From Acidovorax sp. A1169 (lineage in GTDB: Bacteria; Pseudomonadota; Gammaproteobacteria; Burkholderiales; Burkholderiaceae_C), in NCBI RefSeq assembly GCF_030704685.1, contig NZ_JAUZDX010000003.1, positions 186,001 to 250,000 on the forward strand: 64,000 nucleotides of DNA, given 5' to 3'. How positions within the stretch are numbered: the first letter of the stretch is position 1; every line of letters starts with the position of its first letter. This document shows, in pieces, positions 55,447 to 63,803 of the stretch. The notes under the pieces are model-generated. The model saw only the letters and a list, made by a program, of their open reading frames with translations. It ran no database searches and was not told where the DNA came from. Both the position numbers and the translations under genes were made by a program.

Positions 55447-57615
55447 TTACGCGCCAGCGTTGGTGGCTGCGCCGCGATAGTCGTGGCCGGCCACGCCGTA
55501 GTCGAGGCGGCACTTGAAGCTGGTGCCATCGGTGGTGAAGGCGCTTTCCTGCTCCAGGAAGGGCGTGTCGATACCGTCGAGGAAGGCCACCTCGATGGCA
55601 GGCGCTTCGTTGGCATCAGCGAAGGCGCTGTACCGCGTGCCGGTGAGGCGCGGCGTGCCGACGATGTCGCGGAACAGGCCCAGCGAGATGTTGGGCGTGT
55701 AGGCGTTCTTGCCGGTGTTGGGCTCGTACTGCGCCTGGTTGAGCAGCTTAGCAGTGGCCTCCAGGCCCAGCGGTGCCAGCAGCACGGCAGGCGAGATGTC
55801 GAGGTAGTCGTTGCCCGACACGTCCTTTTGCGAGCCCATCAGAACGCGAAACTCGTTGAAGGTGGTGGTGGACATGGCGCCAGGGGTGCCGATGTTGCCG
55901 TGGTCGACGTGGAACAGCGTCTTGCCATCGGCCAGCACCGGGCCCAGGCCGCCGTTGGAGTTGATCAGGGCGTACACGTCGGCCTCGACCGTGCGTGCAG
56001 CTGCGCGGCCCATGGCGGCGGACTGGTCGGTGATGGCACCCAGATCGTCGTTGATGACGATTTCGCGGCTCAGGTTGATGATGAAACCTTTGGTGAGCGC
56101 CGAGATGGTGGAGCGTTCGCCATCAGGGATGGCTACCGACTTGTATTCGCCCAGCTCGTTCTTGGGCTGCAGATTGCCCAGCGAGCCGACGCGGAAACGG
56201 TTGTGCGCGCGGAAGTCGCTGACGCTGCCGCGCTTGCAAAAGCGCTGCCACGTGAGGGCCTGCACGGCATAGGCCGACAGCAGGGTGCGGTGGATGGCAT
56301 CGGTGAGCAGCACAGGGAAATCGCTGGTGCTCTGCGTGAAGGCGGCGGCGACGATCTCGCGCTTGTCCATCCCCCGGGCGTTGACGCCCGCGGCTTCGAG
56401 GCTGGCGCGGGCATGCTCCAGCAGCGTCATGCCACGGAAGGGGTTGGCGCCGTGGGCAGCGATCTGCTCTTTGCTGGCATGGCCTGCGCGCACCAGCAGG
56501 GCAGCAACCACGCCGCTGCGGCGCTTGTCCGCTTCGTCCTGCACGGTGGTGATGCCACCGCCAGCAATGGGCGTGGCCTGGGCGCCCAAGTGGGCCAGCA
56601 GGCGCTGGCCAGCGGCGTCGGGGGTGATCGCGGCGTCATCCTCGCAGGTGCGCTGCAGTTCGGCCACGCCAGGGTGGGCGGCGAACGGGGCAAAGCTGGC
56701 GCGCACCGACTGGCGGCGCGAGGATTCGACGCGCAGCACCTCAGCGCGAGCCTCGGGGGTGACCGTGCCGTCAGGCACTGCAGGGGCTGCAACGGGAGCT
56801 GCTGCTGCTGCAGGGACAGCAGCGGCGGCCGGGACGGCGCTTCCGCCACCGGCCGCAGCGGCACCGGCAGCACCAAGGGCGGCCAGCAGCACATGGGTAC
56901 GGAACTTGTTCATGGGATCCTCATCAGCGGAAGGTGCGGCGTCAGCCGCGGAAGTGCCCGCCGCCTGCAGGGCAGCAGGCAGAGAGCGGTAACGGGAAAG
57001 GGGCAAGTCGCGCGTGGCGCTGGCGGCCACGGGCATGGCGTCGGTGACGGCATCGACGAACTTCTCGGCCACGGCCTCGGCGGCGGTGTAGTAGTGGTCT
57101 TTGCCATCGGTGAGCAGGGCCAGCATGGCGGGCTGGTCGCCCGTGCGGGCGGCGTAGCTGGTGGACATGGCGGCCGCCCAGGTGTCGAGCTGGTCAGCCG
57201 TCTCGCGCAGCTCGGCGCTGTTGCCGGCGGTGTAGGTCCACGGCGCGTGGATCATCAGCATGGCGTTGCTGGCCATGTTGACCACGTCACCGGCCATGGC
57301 GATCAGGCTGGCGATACTGAAGGCCATGCCATCGATTTCAGTGGTGATGGTGGCGCGGTGCCGGCGAATGGCGTTGAAGATGGCCAGGCCGTCGGGGACG
57401 CTGCCGCCGATGCTGTTGATGCGGATGGTGATCTGGTCCACATCGAGCGCATTCAGGTCGCGCACGAACTGGGCGGCGCTGATCGTTTCTTCGTACCAGC
57501 TCTCGCCGATATCGCCGTAGACGTAGATCTCGGCGGCTGCAGCAACGCCCAGTGCAGCGGCGGCCACTGCGGTGCGGCGGCGGATGGCGTACCAGGGGTT
57601 TTGCTTGCTGCTCAT
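55447..57615 (-). CDS. ClpP-like prohead protease / major capsid fusion protein
   Basis: 722 residues. The N-terminal ClpP-like protease domain (about 30-200) shows INSIGGSVPDGLAIFNAI, Ser100 in DGMAFSIASLIA and His123 in MIHAPWT. A Pro/Ala linker follows. Major-capsid sequence starts at Met235 (MNKFRTHVLL), which has a GAGG ribosome site five bases before the internal ATG at 56913; the capsid alone could thus also be made (488 residues). The first start (57615) lies directly after a perfect RNA hairpin. Confidence 0.87.
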   Translation of the reverse strand: MSSKQNPWYAIRRRTAVAAAALGVAAAAEIYVYGDIGESWYEETISAAQFVRDLNALDVDQITIRINSIGGSVPDGLAIFNAIRRHRATITTEIDGMAFSIASLIAMAGDVVNMASNAMLMIHAPWTYTAGNSAELRETADQLDTWAAAMSTSYAARTGDQPAMLALLTDGKDHYYTAAEAVAEKFVDAVTDAMPVAASATRDLPLSRYRSLPAALQAAGTSAADAAPSADEDPMNKFRTHVLLAALGAAGAAAAGGGSAVPAAAAVPAAAAAPVAAPAVPDGTVTPEARAEVLRVESSRRQSVRASFAPFAAHPGVAELQRTCEDDAAITPDAAGQRLLAHLGAQATPIAGGGITTVQDEADKRRSGVVAALLVRAGHASKEQIAAHGANPFRGMTLLEHARASLEAAGVNARGMDKREIVAAAFTQSTSDFPVLLTDAIHRTLLSAYAVQALTWQRFCKRGSVSDFRAHNRFRVGSLGNLQPKNELGEYKSVAIPDGERSTISALTKGFIINLSREIVINDDLGAITDQSAAMGRAAARTVEADVYALINSNGGLGPVLADGKTLFHVDHGNIGTPGAMSTTTFNEFRVLMGSQKDVSGNDYLDISPAVLLAPLGLEATAKLLNQAQYEPNTGKNAYTPNISLGLFRDIVGTPRLTGTRYSAFADANEAPAIEVAFLDGIDTPFLEQESAFTTDGTSFKCRLDYGVAGHDYRGAATNAGA
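56906..56924 (-). promoter_or_regulatory. internal ribosome site for the capsid part
   Basis: On the - strand the bases GAGGATCCCATG give a GAGG Shine-Dalgarno five bases before an in-frame ATG at 56913, exactly at the protease/capsid boundary. Confidence 0.45.
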
Positions 57616-57651
57616 GGAGACTGCCTTGCTCGTTGCGATAAGGCAGTCTCC
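57616..57651 (-). promoter_or_regulatory. perfect hairpin sequestering the ribosome site of the protease-capsid gene
   Basis: GGAGACTGCCTT (57640-57651 on the - strand) pairs over all 12 bases with AAGGCAGTCTCC (57627-57616), 12-base loop between, and the stem ends directly at the ATG. The AAGG Shine-Dalgarno (8 bases before ATG) is inside the stem, so translation start should depend on opening it. Confidence 0.7.
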
Positions 57652-57660
57652 AAAAAAGAG

Positions 57661-57689
57661 AGTCCACTTTTTAGGGGAGAAAGTGGACT
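57661..57689. repeat. phage dyad, copy 1 (also terminator-like on the late strand)
   Basis: AGTCCACTTT (57661-57670) and AAAGTGGACT (57680-57689), perfect 10-bp inverted repeat. On the - strand it is followed by CTCTTTTTT, so it could act as a (weak) terminator or attenuator between portal and capsid. Copy 2 lies at 59525. Confidence 0.6.
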
Positions 57690-57713
57690 ATTTGCAGGTT
57701 GAGCGAAAGTTTT

Positions 57714-59240
57714 TCAGTCGTCGCCTTCCGGCGCTGGTGCCGGGGGTGGCGCTGCCTGGGGCGCGCCTGCAGCCGGGGTGCTGGGGTTGCTGGTGAAGCG
57801 CACGCCTCGGCCGTCAGTCTCCTCGCGCCACTGGGCCACTTGGTTGAGCAGATCGCGCGGGTTGCCACCACGGCGGCGAATGACTTCCACCTCGCTGGCG
57901 AAGCCGGCCTGCGTGAGCAGCAACCAGGCGTTGGCCTCTTTGAGTGGGTCGATCCAGGGCATGGACTGGCCAAGAAACAGGCAATCGGCCTCGGTACCGG
58001 GCATCACGTCCGAAGGGATGCGCAGCACGCCGCTGATGTGCGCCACGGCCACGATGGTCTGCCACACCGGCTGGCTGTGCATGCTGACAAACTCGTCGGT
58101 GAGCACGGCATAGTGCACCCACTGCTCTACCAGCTCCTGCCGCATGGCGGCGTAGCTGCCGCCGTAGTCGCGCGCGATGCTGGAATAGCTGCCCCCGATG
58201 CCGGCGGCGTAGGCGCGCAGCTGTCCCGCGCGCCAGGTGACCAGGTTGGGGTTGGGCCGGTTGCTGTCGATGAGGCCGATTTCTTCGCCCACGGCGAGGT
58301 TGTCGAGGATCATGCCGGGGCGCATCTGCAGGTCGCGGGGCACCAGGTTGCCCTGGTCATCGGTGGCCATGCCAGCAGGGTCGTATCCATCGGGGCTGGT
58401 GCGCTTGACGAAGGCGGTAAGCGAGGCGGCCACCTTGGCTGCGATGCGCTCGCTTTCTTCGTAGTCCTTGAGGTCCTCGGTGCGGGTGAGCACGCTGGCA
58501 AATTCAGACACACCGCGCCACTGGTGCAGGCGGTCCATGGTGCTGACGTGCAGCATGTTGGCCGCAGGGATGACCTTCATGTCGCCCTGCGAGATCCATG
58601 ACCCCCCCTCGCGAGGGTCGCCTTTGAACACGTGGTAAGCCGTGGCCCTGCCCCAGGCATTGACCTGAATGCCCTGGCGGATGCTGCGGCTGGTGTCGGT
58701 GTATTCGAGCGGCACGAAATCTGGCTCCATCACCTCCAGGCTAAACGGCAAGGCAGAGCCATGCACCAAGCCAGGCACGTTGCCAATGACCTTCTGCTCG
58801 AAGCACTCGCCATCACGCAGCCAGGTGTAGGCCACCATGCGCTGCATTTGCCGGTCTGACATACGGGCCGTAACTTCGGGCCGCAGGCACCAGCGCTGGT
58901 GCAGCGCGCGGAGAGCCTCGGCGTATTCCTTGTGGATGGTGCCATCCAGCCGCAGGGGCTGGGGGTCGATACCGATGCCGCCCGGGCCCACGATGTTGTT
59001 GACCATGACGCGCAGGGCGCCACGGGACAGGTCGTGGTTGCGCTCCAGGTAGCGGGCATGGTTGCGCAGGGTGCGTGCGCTTTTTTCCACCAGGTTGTTG
59101 GGGCTGGTGTTGTCGGCCCGGCGCTTGCGCAGGCGCGTGGGCTGGGCGGCTTCGTAGTGGGCCAGCACGGTGCGGGCCTTGTAGCGTTCGACAGCGCGCA
59201 CAGGGTTGTACAGAGCAACCACTCGGTCGATGAGGTTCAT
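57714..59240 (-). CDS. lambda-family phage portal protein
   Basis: 508 residues. Portal markers: AARTLRNHARYLERNHDLSRGALRVMVNN at the start (only short parts quoted), then IDSNRPNPNLVTWRAGQLRAYAAG, and GSYSSIARDYGGSYAAMRQELVEQW. The C-terminus is Ala/Pro-rich. Twelve copies form the DNA entry ring. The gap to the capsid gene (98 bp) holds the hairpin and dyad. Confidence 0.9.
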   Translation of the reverse strand: MNLIDRVVALYNPVRAVERYKARTVLAHYEAAQPTRLRKRRADNTSPNNLVEKSARTLRNHARYLERNHDLSRGALRVMVNNIVGPGGIGIDPQPLRLDGTIHKEYAEALRALHQRWCLRPEVTARMSDRQMQRMVAYTWLRDGECFEQKVIGNVPGLVHGSALPFSLEVMEPDFVPLEYTDTSRSIRQGIQVNAWGRATAYHVFKGDPREGGSWISQGDMKVIPAANMLHVSTMDRLHQWRGVSEFASVLTRTEDLKDYEESERIAAKVAASLTAFVKRTSPDGYDPAGMATDDQGNLVPRDLQMRPGMILDNLAVGEEIGLIDSNRPNPNLVTWRAGQLRAYAAGIGGSYSSIARDYGGSYAAMRQELVEQWVHYAVLTDEFVSMHSQPVWQTIVAVAHISGVLRIPSDVMPGTEADCLFLGQSMPWIDPLKEANAWLLLTQAGFASEVEVIRRRGGNPRDLLNQVAQWREETDGRGVRFTSNPSTPAAGAPQAAPPPAPAPEGDD

Positions 59241-59255
59241 GGTGCGGGCCCGCGT

Positions 59256-59474
59256 TCAGTCGTGGTTGAAGCTGGCCAGGCCGTAGCTGCGCCCGCCGAA
59301 AGTGGGCTGGCCGTTAGGCGCCTGGCTGGCCAGGGTCTTGGCGATCAGATCGCGGGCGGCCATGAGGTCGCTCATGGACCGGTGGGTGACGGTGCGCCCG
59401 TTGTAGCTGACGGTGAGCTCGCCACTGCCGATGGCACGCTCCACGTTGTCGAGGTCGGTCTGGGTGAATGCCAT
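59256..59474 (-). CDS. gpW-family head-tail joining protein
   Basis: 72 residues: AFTQTDLDNVERAIGSGELTVSYNGRTVTHRSMSDLMAARDLI matches the short gpW fold (helix, hairpin, helix). It completes the head after DNA packaging. Sits upstream of portal as in related phages. Confidence 0.85.
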   Translation of the reverse strand: MAFTQTDLDNVERAIGSGELTVSYNGRTVTHRSMSDLMAARDLIAKTLASQAPNGQPTFGGRSYGLASFNHD

Positions 59475-59510
59475 GGTGTGCCTGCTGGTGTCGGTGGTGG
59501 ATGCCAGAAA

Positions 59511-59936
59511 CTAGCCGTTGTCCGGTCCACTTTCATGGGGAGAAAGTGGACTCTTGGGGCCCGACACTCCGATGCGTGCTGCACCAGCCGGGCGCGCGCT
59601 GACGATTTCGAACAGGCGCGATCGGCGAATGCCGTGGGCCTTCATCACCTCTGCCGCGTTTGTGCCGTTGTACGCCTGGCGGATGGCCTCATCGCGCTCG
59701 GACTTGCTGGGCGCCGGCACGTAGATATGCCCCCTGCCCCCCAGGCGCATGCCGCCGTAGCGCTTGCGCATGCCGCGCACCAAGGCGCTGGCCAGGGCCT
59801 GTGCCGGCACCTCGTGCATGCCCAGCTCTTCACGGACGATCTCGACGAAGTCCTGTTCGAGCTGCATGACTGCGTCGTCGGCCTGGCCGGGGGTGATGGC
59901 TCGGGGGGCGGGGTTGATCAGGTGGATGGAGGTCAT
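59511..59936 (-). CDS. Mor-family transcription activator
   Basis: 141 residues; the Mor/C family features are GGRGHIYVPAPSKSERDEAIRQ, then a helix-turn-helix end, TNAAEVMKAHGIRRSRLFEIV. Mor activates middle or late promoters in Mu-like phages. Here it lies inside the structural operon of a lambda-like phage, between gpW and the terminase. Its extreme 3' end encodes dyad copy 2. Overlaps the terminase stop by 4 bp. Confidence 0.83.
   Translation of the reverse strand: MTSIHLINPAPRAITPGQADDAVMQLEQDFVEIVREELGMHEVPAQALASALVRGMRKRYGGMRLGGRGHIYVPAPSKSERDEAIRQAYNGTNAAEVMKAHGIRRSRLFEIVSARPAGAARIGVSGPKSPLSPHESGPDNG
59525..59551. repeat. phage dyad, copy 2 (inside Mor gene 3' end)
   Basis: GTCCACTTTC (59525-59534) with GAAAGTGGAC (59542-59551), perfect 10-bp inverted repeat and 7-base loop. 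Over 28 bases it differs from copy 1 (57662 onward) only in three loop positions. Confidence 0.65.
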
Positions 59937-62098
59937 AGGCGGCTGTTCCAGTCGTCGGAGGCGAAGGGGGATGACAAGCGCGCCTGAACCGGTCGCGGCT
60001 TGATATTCGAAATCACTACGGGTGTCGGACTTGCCGTCACTTTCGGAGGAGATGAGAGGTCTGGGGTGCGATCGTCTGGTGTGCGTTCGCCCTGGCCGCC
60101 AGGGTGCTCATGGCTCGCCATGACAGCGGGCAGCTCAAAAACACCGTCATCACCCTCAAGCATCAGTGGAGCCTGGCGGATGCGTTGCTCCACCAAATCC
60201 CACATGGCCGGCCTGCGCAGATGCAGGCGCTTGTGGCGATAGAGGTAGATGGCATACACGGTGCAGTCGAGGGCTTCATTGCGCCGGTCAGTGCGGGGCT
60301 TCCATTCGCGCTTGGCAGGGTTGAGGCGGCTGGGGATCTTGATTTCACTGAGCAGCTGCTCGTAGAAGTCGTCGCGCACGGCTTCAAACCAGTGCATCCG
60401 GCCAGGGCCGTCGCCCTCCAGGCGCACACGCCCAGCGTTTTCGGACCATCCGAGGATCAGGTCTTTGGCTTTCGCTGTTCCGACGATATGGATGGACACT
60501 CCGACGCGGGAGGCCTTCGTAGATCGCTTGTTTGGGTCGACCTTTTTAGGGGGGGTCCAGATCTCGAATTTGCCAATGGCGTCAGGCGCGCCCTTGACCG
60601 CGATCACTTCTCGGTCGGGGCGACTGTGCTTACGAACAAATGCATAGGCGGCATCGCTGGTCTGGCCGTCCGAGCAGTCGATGGCTGCGGCGCCAATTGC
60701 CAGAGCAGCCCCTGTGGCGTGGCGCACGCGGCGGCCGAGCAGGATCTCCAGATCCACCCATGCGCCGGCGTGGGCCACGATGGTCTGGCCGTACAGCTCG
60801 CCCCAGTACACCAGCCACATTTCTTCACCACGGCCGAAGGCCCAAACGGTGACGGCCAGGCGGTCGTGCTGCACGTCGATGGTGGCGAAGATTTCCAGGC
60901 CGCCCACGGGACAGCTCCACTCGGCGTAGTGCTCGGCGCGCTTGCGAAGGGTGTCCTCTTCGGGCAGCTCGCCACGGTACTCCCAGGTGATGCCCAGCGT
61001 GGAATTCCAGAACGCAATCATGTCGTTCGGGTCGCCGTTGTCGAGCTTGAACTTTGCTTCCAGGTACTTGCGGGCCAGCACGGGCACACGCGATTCATCG
61101 AAGGTGCTGAGCAGCTCGTTCAGGTAGAAGCCCGGGATGGCGCTTTGCGCGGTGGGCACCCAGCCGCCGCCGTCGCGCTCGGCGCGCCGCAGGTTGGCAA
61201 TGCGCTCATCGTCGGTCCACGTGGTGCCGCAGTGGGGGCAGGTGTAGTAGGCCTTTTCGTGCTGGTGGCGGCCGTAGATATCGCGCGGCTGGGCGTCTTC
61301 GTCTTCGGGGATGGTGACGTTGTCCCAGTGCATGACGTGGGTCTCGCCGCACGAATGGCAGGGCACGTGGAAATAGCGCTTGTCGGTCTTGCGCATTTCG
61401 GCCTCGACGGCGCTGGCATCCTTGGCGGTGGGCGTGCCGCCGATCAGGATCAGGTGGTCGCCGTAGGTCTTGACCCGCTCTTCCAGCAGCTTGATGGAAT
61501 TGCCCTGGCCCCGCACGTCGGTGGCCGCGTCGTCGGGCTCTTCGACCACCACCACGCGGGCGCTGGTGGACTTCACATCGCTGGGGCTGTTGGTGCCGAC
61601 CAATTTAGCCAGGCCGCCGGGGAAGCGCTTGCGCAGCAGGCTGTTGCCGTCGGCGCGGCTCTTCAGGTTGATGCGGGCGCGCAGGACCTTGCACGCGCGG
61701 ATCATGGGGTCGAGCTTCTCGCTGGCGAAGTCCTTGGCGGCCATGGTCCGGGGGAACGCGGCCACGATCACGCTGGGCCGATAGTGGATGTGGTACCCGA
61801 TGATGTTGCAGACGATGCCCACGGTGTATCCCACCTGGGCGCTCTTCTGCACAACGATCTTGCGGGTGGCGGGCAGCGTGGCGGCCTCGGCGATGCCGCG
61901 CAGCGCGGGCGATACGTCCCAGCTGAACCGGCCTTTCAGGGAGGATTCCTCATTGCTCAGCACGCGGTACTTGACGGCCCACTCGGCGCCCGACATTTTG
62001 GGCGGGGGGCGCAGCCGGCGCCACACGCGGGCATGCATGGCGCGCAGCGCCAGGGCCGCCCTGCCCTCGTGGTCGTTAGCCGAGTCGGCGTAGTTCAT
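59933..62098 (-). CDS. phage terminase large subunit (GpA type)
   Basis: 721 residues. The ATPase start shows QKSAQVGYTVGIVCN (Walker-A-like), then VVVVEEPDDA (Walker B), a Cys-rich zinc motif CHSCGETH ... YTCPHCGTTW, and the late nuclease segment AAIDCSDGQTSDAAYAFV. It packages DNA through the portal and cuts concatemers. Start overlaps the small-subunit stop by 4 bp. Confidence 0.93.
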   Translation of the reverse strand: MNYADSANDHEGRAALALRAMHARVWRRLRPPPKMSGAEWAVKYRVLSNEESSLKGRFSWDVSPALRGIAEAATLPATRKIVVQKSAQVGYTVGIVCNIIGYHIHYRPSVIVAAFPRTMAAKDFASEKLDPMIRACKVLRARINLKSRADGNSLLRKRFPGGLAKLVGTNSPSDVKSTSARVVVVEEPDDAATDVRGQGNSIKLLEERVKTYGDHLILIGGTPTAKDASAVEAEMRKTDKRYFHVPCHSCGETHVMHWDNVTIPEDEDAQPRDIYGRHQHEKAYYTCPHCGTTWTDDERIANLRRAERDGGGWVPTAQSAIPGFYLNELLSTFDESRVPVLARKYLEAKFKLDNGDPNDMIAFWNSTLGITWEYRGELPEEDTLRKRAEHYAEWSCPVGGLEIFATIDVQHDRLAVTVWAFGRGEEMWLVYWGELYGQTIVAHAGAWVDLEILLGRRVRHATGAALAIGAAAIDCSDGQTSDAAYAFVRKHSRPDREVIAVKGAPDAIGKFEIWTPPKKVDPNKRSTKASRVGVSIHIVGTAKAKDLILGWSENAGRVRLEGDGPGRMHWFEAVRDDFYEQLLSEIKIPSRLNPAKREWKPRTDRRNEALDCTVYAIYLYRHKRLHLRRPAMWDLVEQRIRQAPLMLEGDDGVFELPAVMASHEHPGGQGERTPDDRTPDLSSPPKVTASPTPVVISNIKPRPVQARLSSPFASDDWNSRL

Positions 62099-62592
62099 GC
62101 CTGTTCGTCCTCATCGCCCTGGTCTTCGGCGTCTTCGTCATCGTCATCGGCAGCGCGCCAGTTGGCCAGTCGGCCCAGGAACTCACCGAAGGACGCCCGG
62201 AGCAATTCCTCCAATGCCGGCTTCTCCATGCCGATGGCCAACGATGCCAGGCGCGCGGGCTCGCCCTGCAGGAACTCGCGCGCGCTCAGAACGGCGCTGG
62301 CCCACAGAGGCTCCACCTCGGAGGCGGGGATCAGTAGCTTGGCGTCTTCGAGCAATTCCTTTTCGAGCTTGTCGCCCTGCAGGCGCAGCACGCGGTCTTT
62401 GGGCGACTCGGATTGCACCTTGCGGATCTCGCGGTCCACCAGCCACTTCACGCACTCGGGCGCTTCGTATTCGCTGGACACCCCCGGCCCACCTTGGAAG
62501 GCGACCGGGAACCCCAGCACCTGCCACTCGGTGATGGTCTTTGGCGCCACTCCGAACATGGCCGCTATCTGCTCCTGCCCTTTCACTCTCAT
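62095..62592 (-). CDS. phage terminase small subunit (Nu1-like)
   Basis: 165 residues. The N-terminal winged-helix-type part (QEQIAAMFGVAPKTITEWQVLGFP) binds DNA near cos; the C-terminal 30 residues are strongly acidic (ADDDDEDAEDQGDEDEQA). Immediately upstream of it is the probable cos region, as in lambda. Confidence 0.85.
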   Translation of the reverse strand: MRVKGQEQIAAMFGVAPKTITEWQVLGFPVAFQGGPGVSSEYEAPECVKWLVDREIRKVQSESPKDRVLRLQGDKLEKELLEDAKLLIPASEVEPLWASAVLSAREFLQGEPARLASLAIGMEKPALEELLRASFGEFLGRLANWRAADDDDEDAEDQGDEDEQA

Positions 62593-62732
62593 GCTTACTT
62601 ACCCCTTGAGCGAATGGACGACTAGACAAAAATCGGGGTGCGAATTACCCGTACGGCACCTCTCCGGGAAGGACCCGCGATGGGGGGGGCGGTCCGTCCA
62701 TCGACGGGCGGCGGACGGGCGGGCGGGCCGGG
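62593..62732. other. candidate cos region
   Basis: The 140 bases before the small terminase hold a run of eight G and strongly GC-rich inverted patches (GGTCCGTCC, GACGGGCGG repeats). By analogy with lambda, cos should lie just here. No cosN consensus is certain; it is a positional guess. Confidence 0.3.
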
Positions 62733-63803
62733 TCACGCTGGCACCCCCAGCCCGAGCGATGCCTCATAGGCCTCGACCACCCGGCGTTCGTACGATGCGA
62801 ACAGCTTCTCCTTGTCCTGGTCCCATGGCCCAAGCCCAAGGCGCACACCCATGGCCTCGACGCCACTGCGCGTGTCGCGCCAGTTGTCGGGGATGCTGCC
62901 TGCCTGGCCCGCATCCGCAATCGCATCGAGCCAGCGGCTATCGCGCAACCATCGCAGCACCGATGGGCAGGCCTTGCCCTCTTCCTTGCCAAGCCTGTCT
63001 GCCTGCTGTGCAGCAGCCCTGAGCAGTTGCTCGGCCGTGACCTCACCAATGCCCTGCAGCTCCTCGATCTTGCGTGCCACATCGGCGATGCGGGTGCGGC
63101 GTTGGTCGGGGAAGTAGGCGAACAGGGCGGTTGCCGTGGCCATGGCTGCAGCAGACGCCACAGCGCCCCCCTGCCCTGCCTGCCCCACCCTCCCCCCTGC
63201 CCGACCAGGCGCAGCATCCACCGCGCCCGCCCCCCCTGCAGGGGGGTTGGGGGGTATTAGTTGGTTCTGGTTCTGGTTCTGGTTAGCCGTGACAGGTGCG
63301 GGCGGTGTAACGGCAGGCCCCGTGACAGGTGGCGTGACAGGTCCATCCGTGGGTATGGCAATGCCATGCTGACGACACAGGGCCAGCAGGTCACGCATCT
63401 TGGCGTTCCAGGCGGGCGCCTCTCCCACCTTGCGCAACTCAGAAAAGATAGCAGCACGCCTAGCACGGCTGCGGATTTGGCGGTCATTCTCGTTCGACTT
63501 GACAATGCTGCTGGCCTCTTGCTGGGCGCGATAAGTGGCTATCACCTGCTCACATTCGTGGTGGATCCAAAACCCTTCTTCGTCCTGCTCGAAGAACTCA
63601 TCCAGCAAAAACTGAAGGGCCGCGATCTCATCTGGCGTGACACATACCAGCCGCCTCGCCAGCCTATCGAAGTCAGACCCGTCGAGCGGCTGCTCTTTGT
63701 CGAAGTACATGTCACGCATGTCACGGTACACGGCACGTTCCAGCCGTGACAGGTGCCGTGTCGCTGTGTTGAAGTCACCAATGTGGTGGGGGTAGTGATT
63801 CAT
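62733..63803 (-). CDS. DUF1376-family phage replication-type protein
   Basis: 356 residues. The N-terminal DUF1376 domain (FNTATRHLSRLERAVYRDMRDMYF, then DKEQPL) is common in phage replication modules beside helicase loaders. A Pro/Asn-Gln/Gly linker in the middle (170-210, with repeated NQ) precedes a helical C-terminal part. ATG overlaps the preceding gene stop. Function not proven. Confidence 0.7.
   Translation of the reverse strand: MNHYPHHIGDFNTATRHLSRLERAVYRDMRDMYFDKEQPLDGSDFDRLARRLVCVTPDEIAALQFLLDEFFEQDEEGFWIHHECEQVIATYRAQQEASSIVKSNENDRQIRSRARRAAIFSELRKVGEAPAWNAKMRDLLALCRQHGIAIPTDGPVTPPVTGPAVTPPAPVTANQNQNQNQLIPPNPPAGGAGAVDAAPGRAGGRVGQAGQGGAVASAAAMATATALFAYFPDQRRTRIADVARKIEELQGIGEVTAEQLLRAAAQQADRLGKEEGKACPSVLRWLRDSRWLDAIADAGQAGSIPDNWRDTRSGVEAMGVRLGLGPWDQDKEKLFASYERRVVEAYEASLGLGVPA

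Noticed and set aside
55432-57702. 756-residue frame opposite the capsid fusion
   Set aside because: Antisense shadow; would cross the RNA hairpin and dyad region, and no domain can be seen.
63262-63285. Tandem GGTTCT hexamers as a phase-variable tract
   Set aside because: The units are six bases, so changes in number keep the frame; it encodes a short Asn-Gln linker in the DUF1376 protein.
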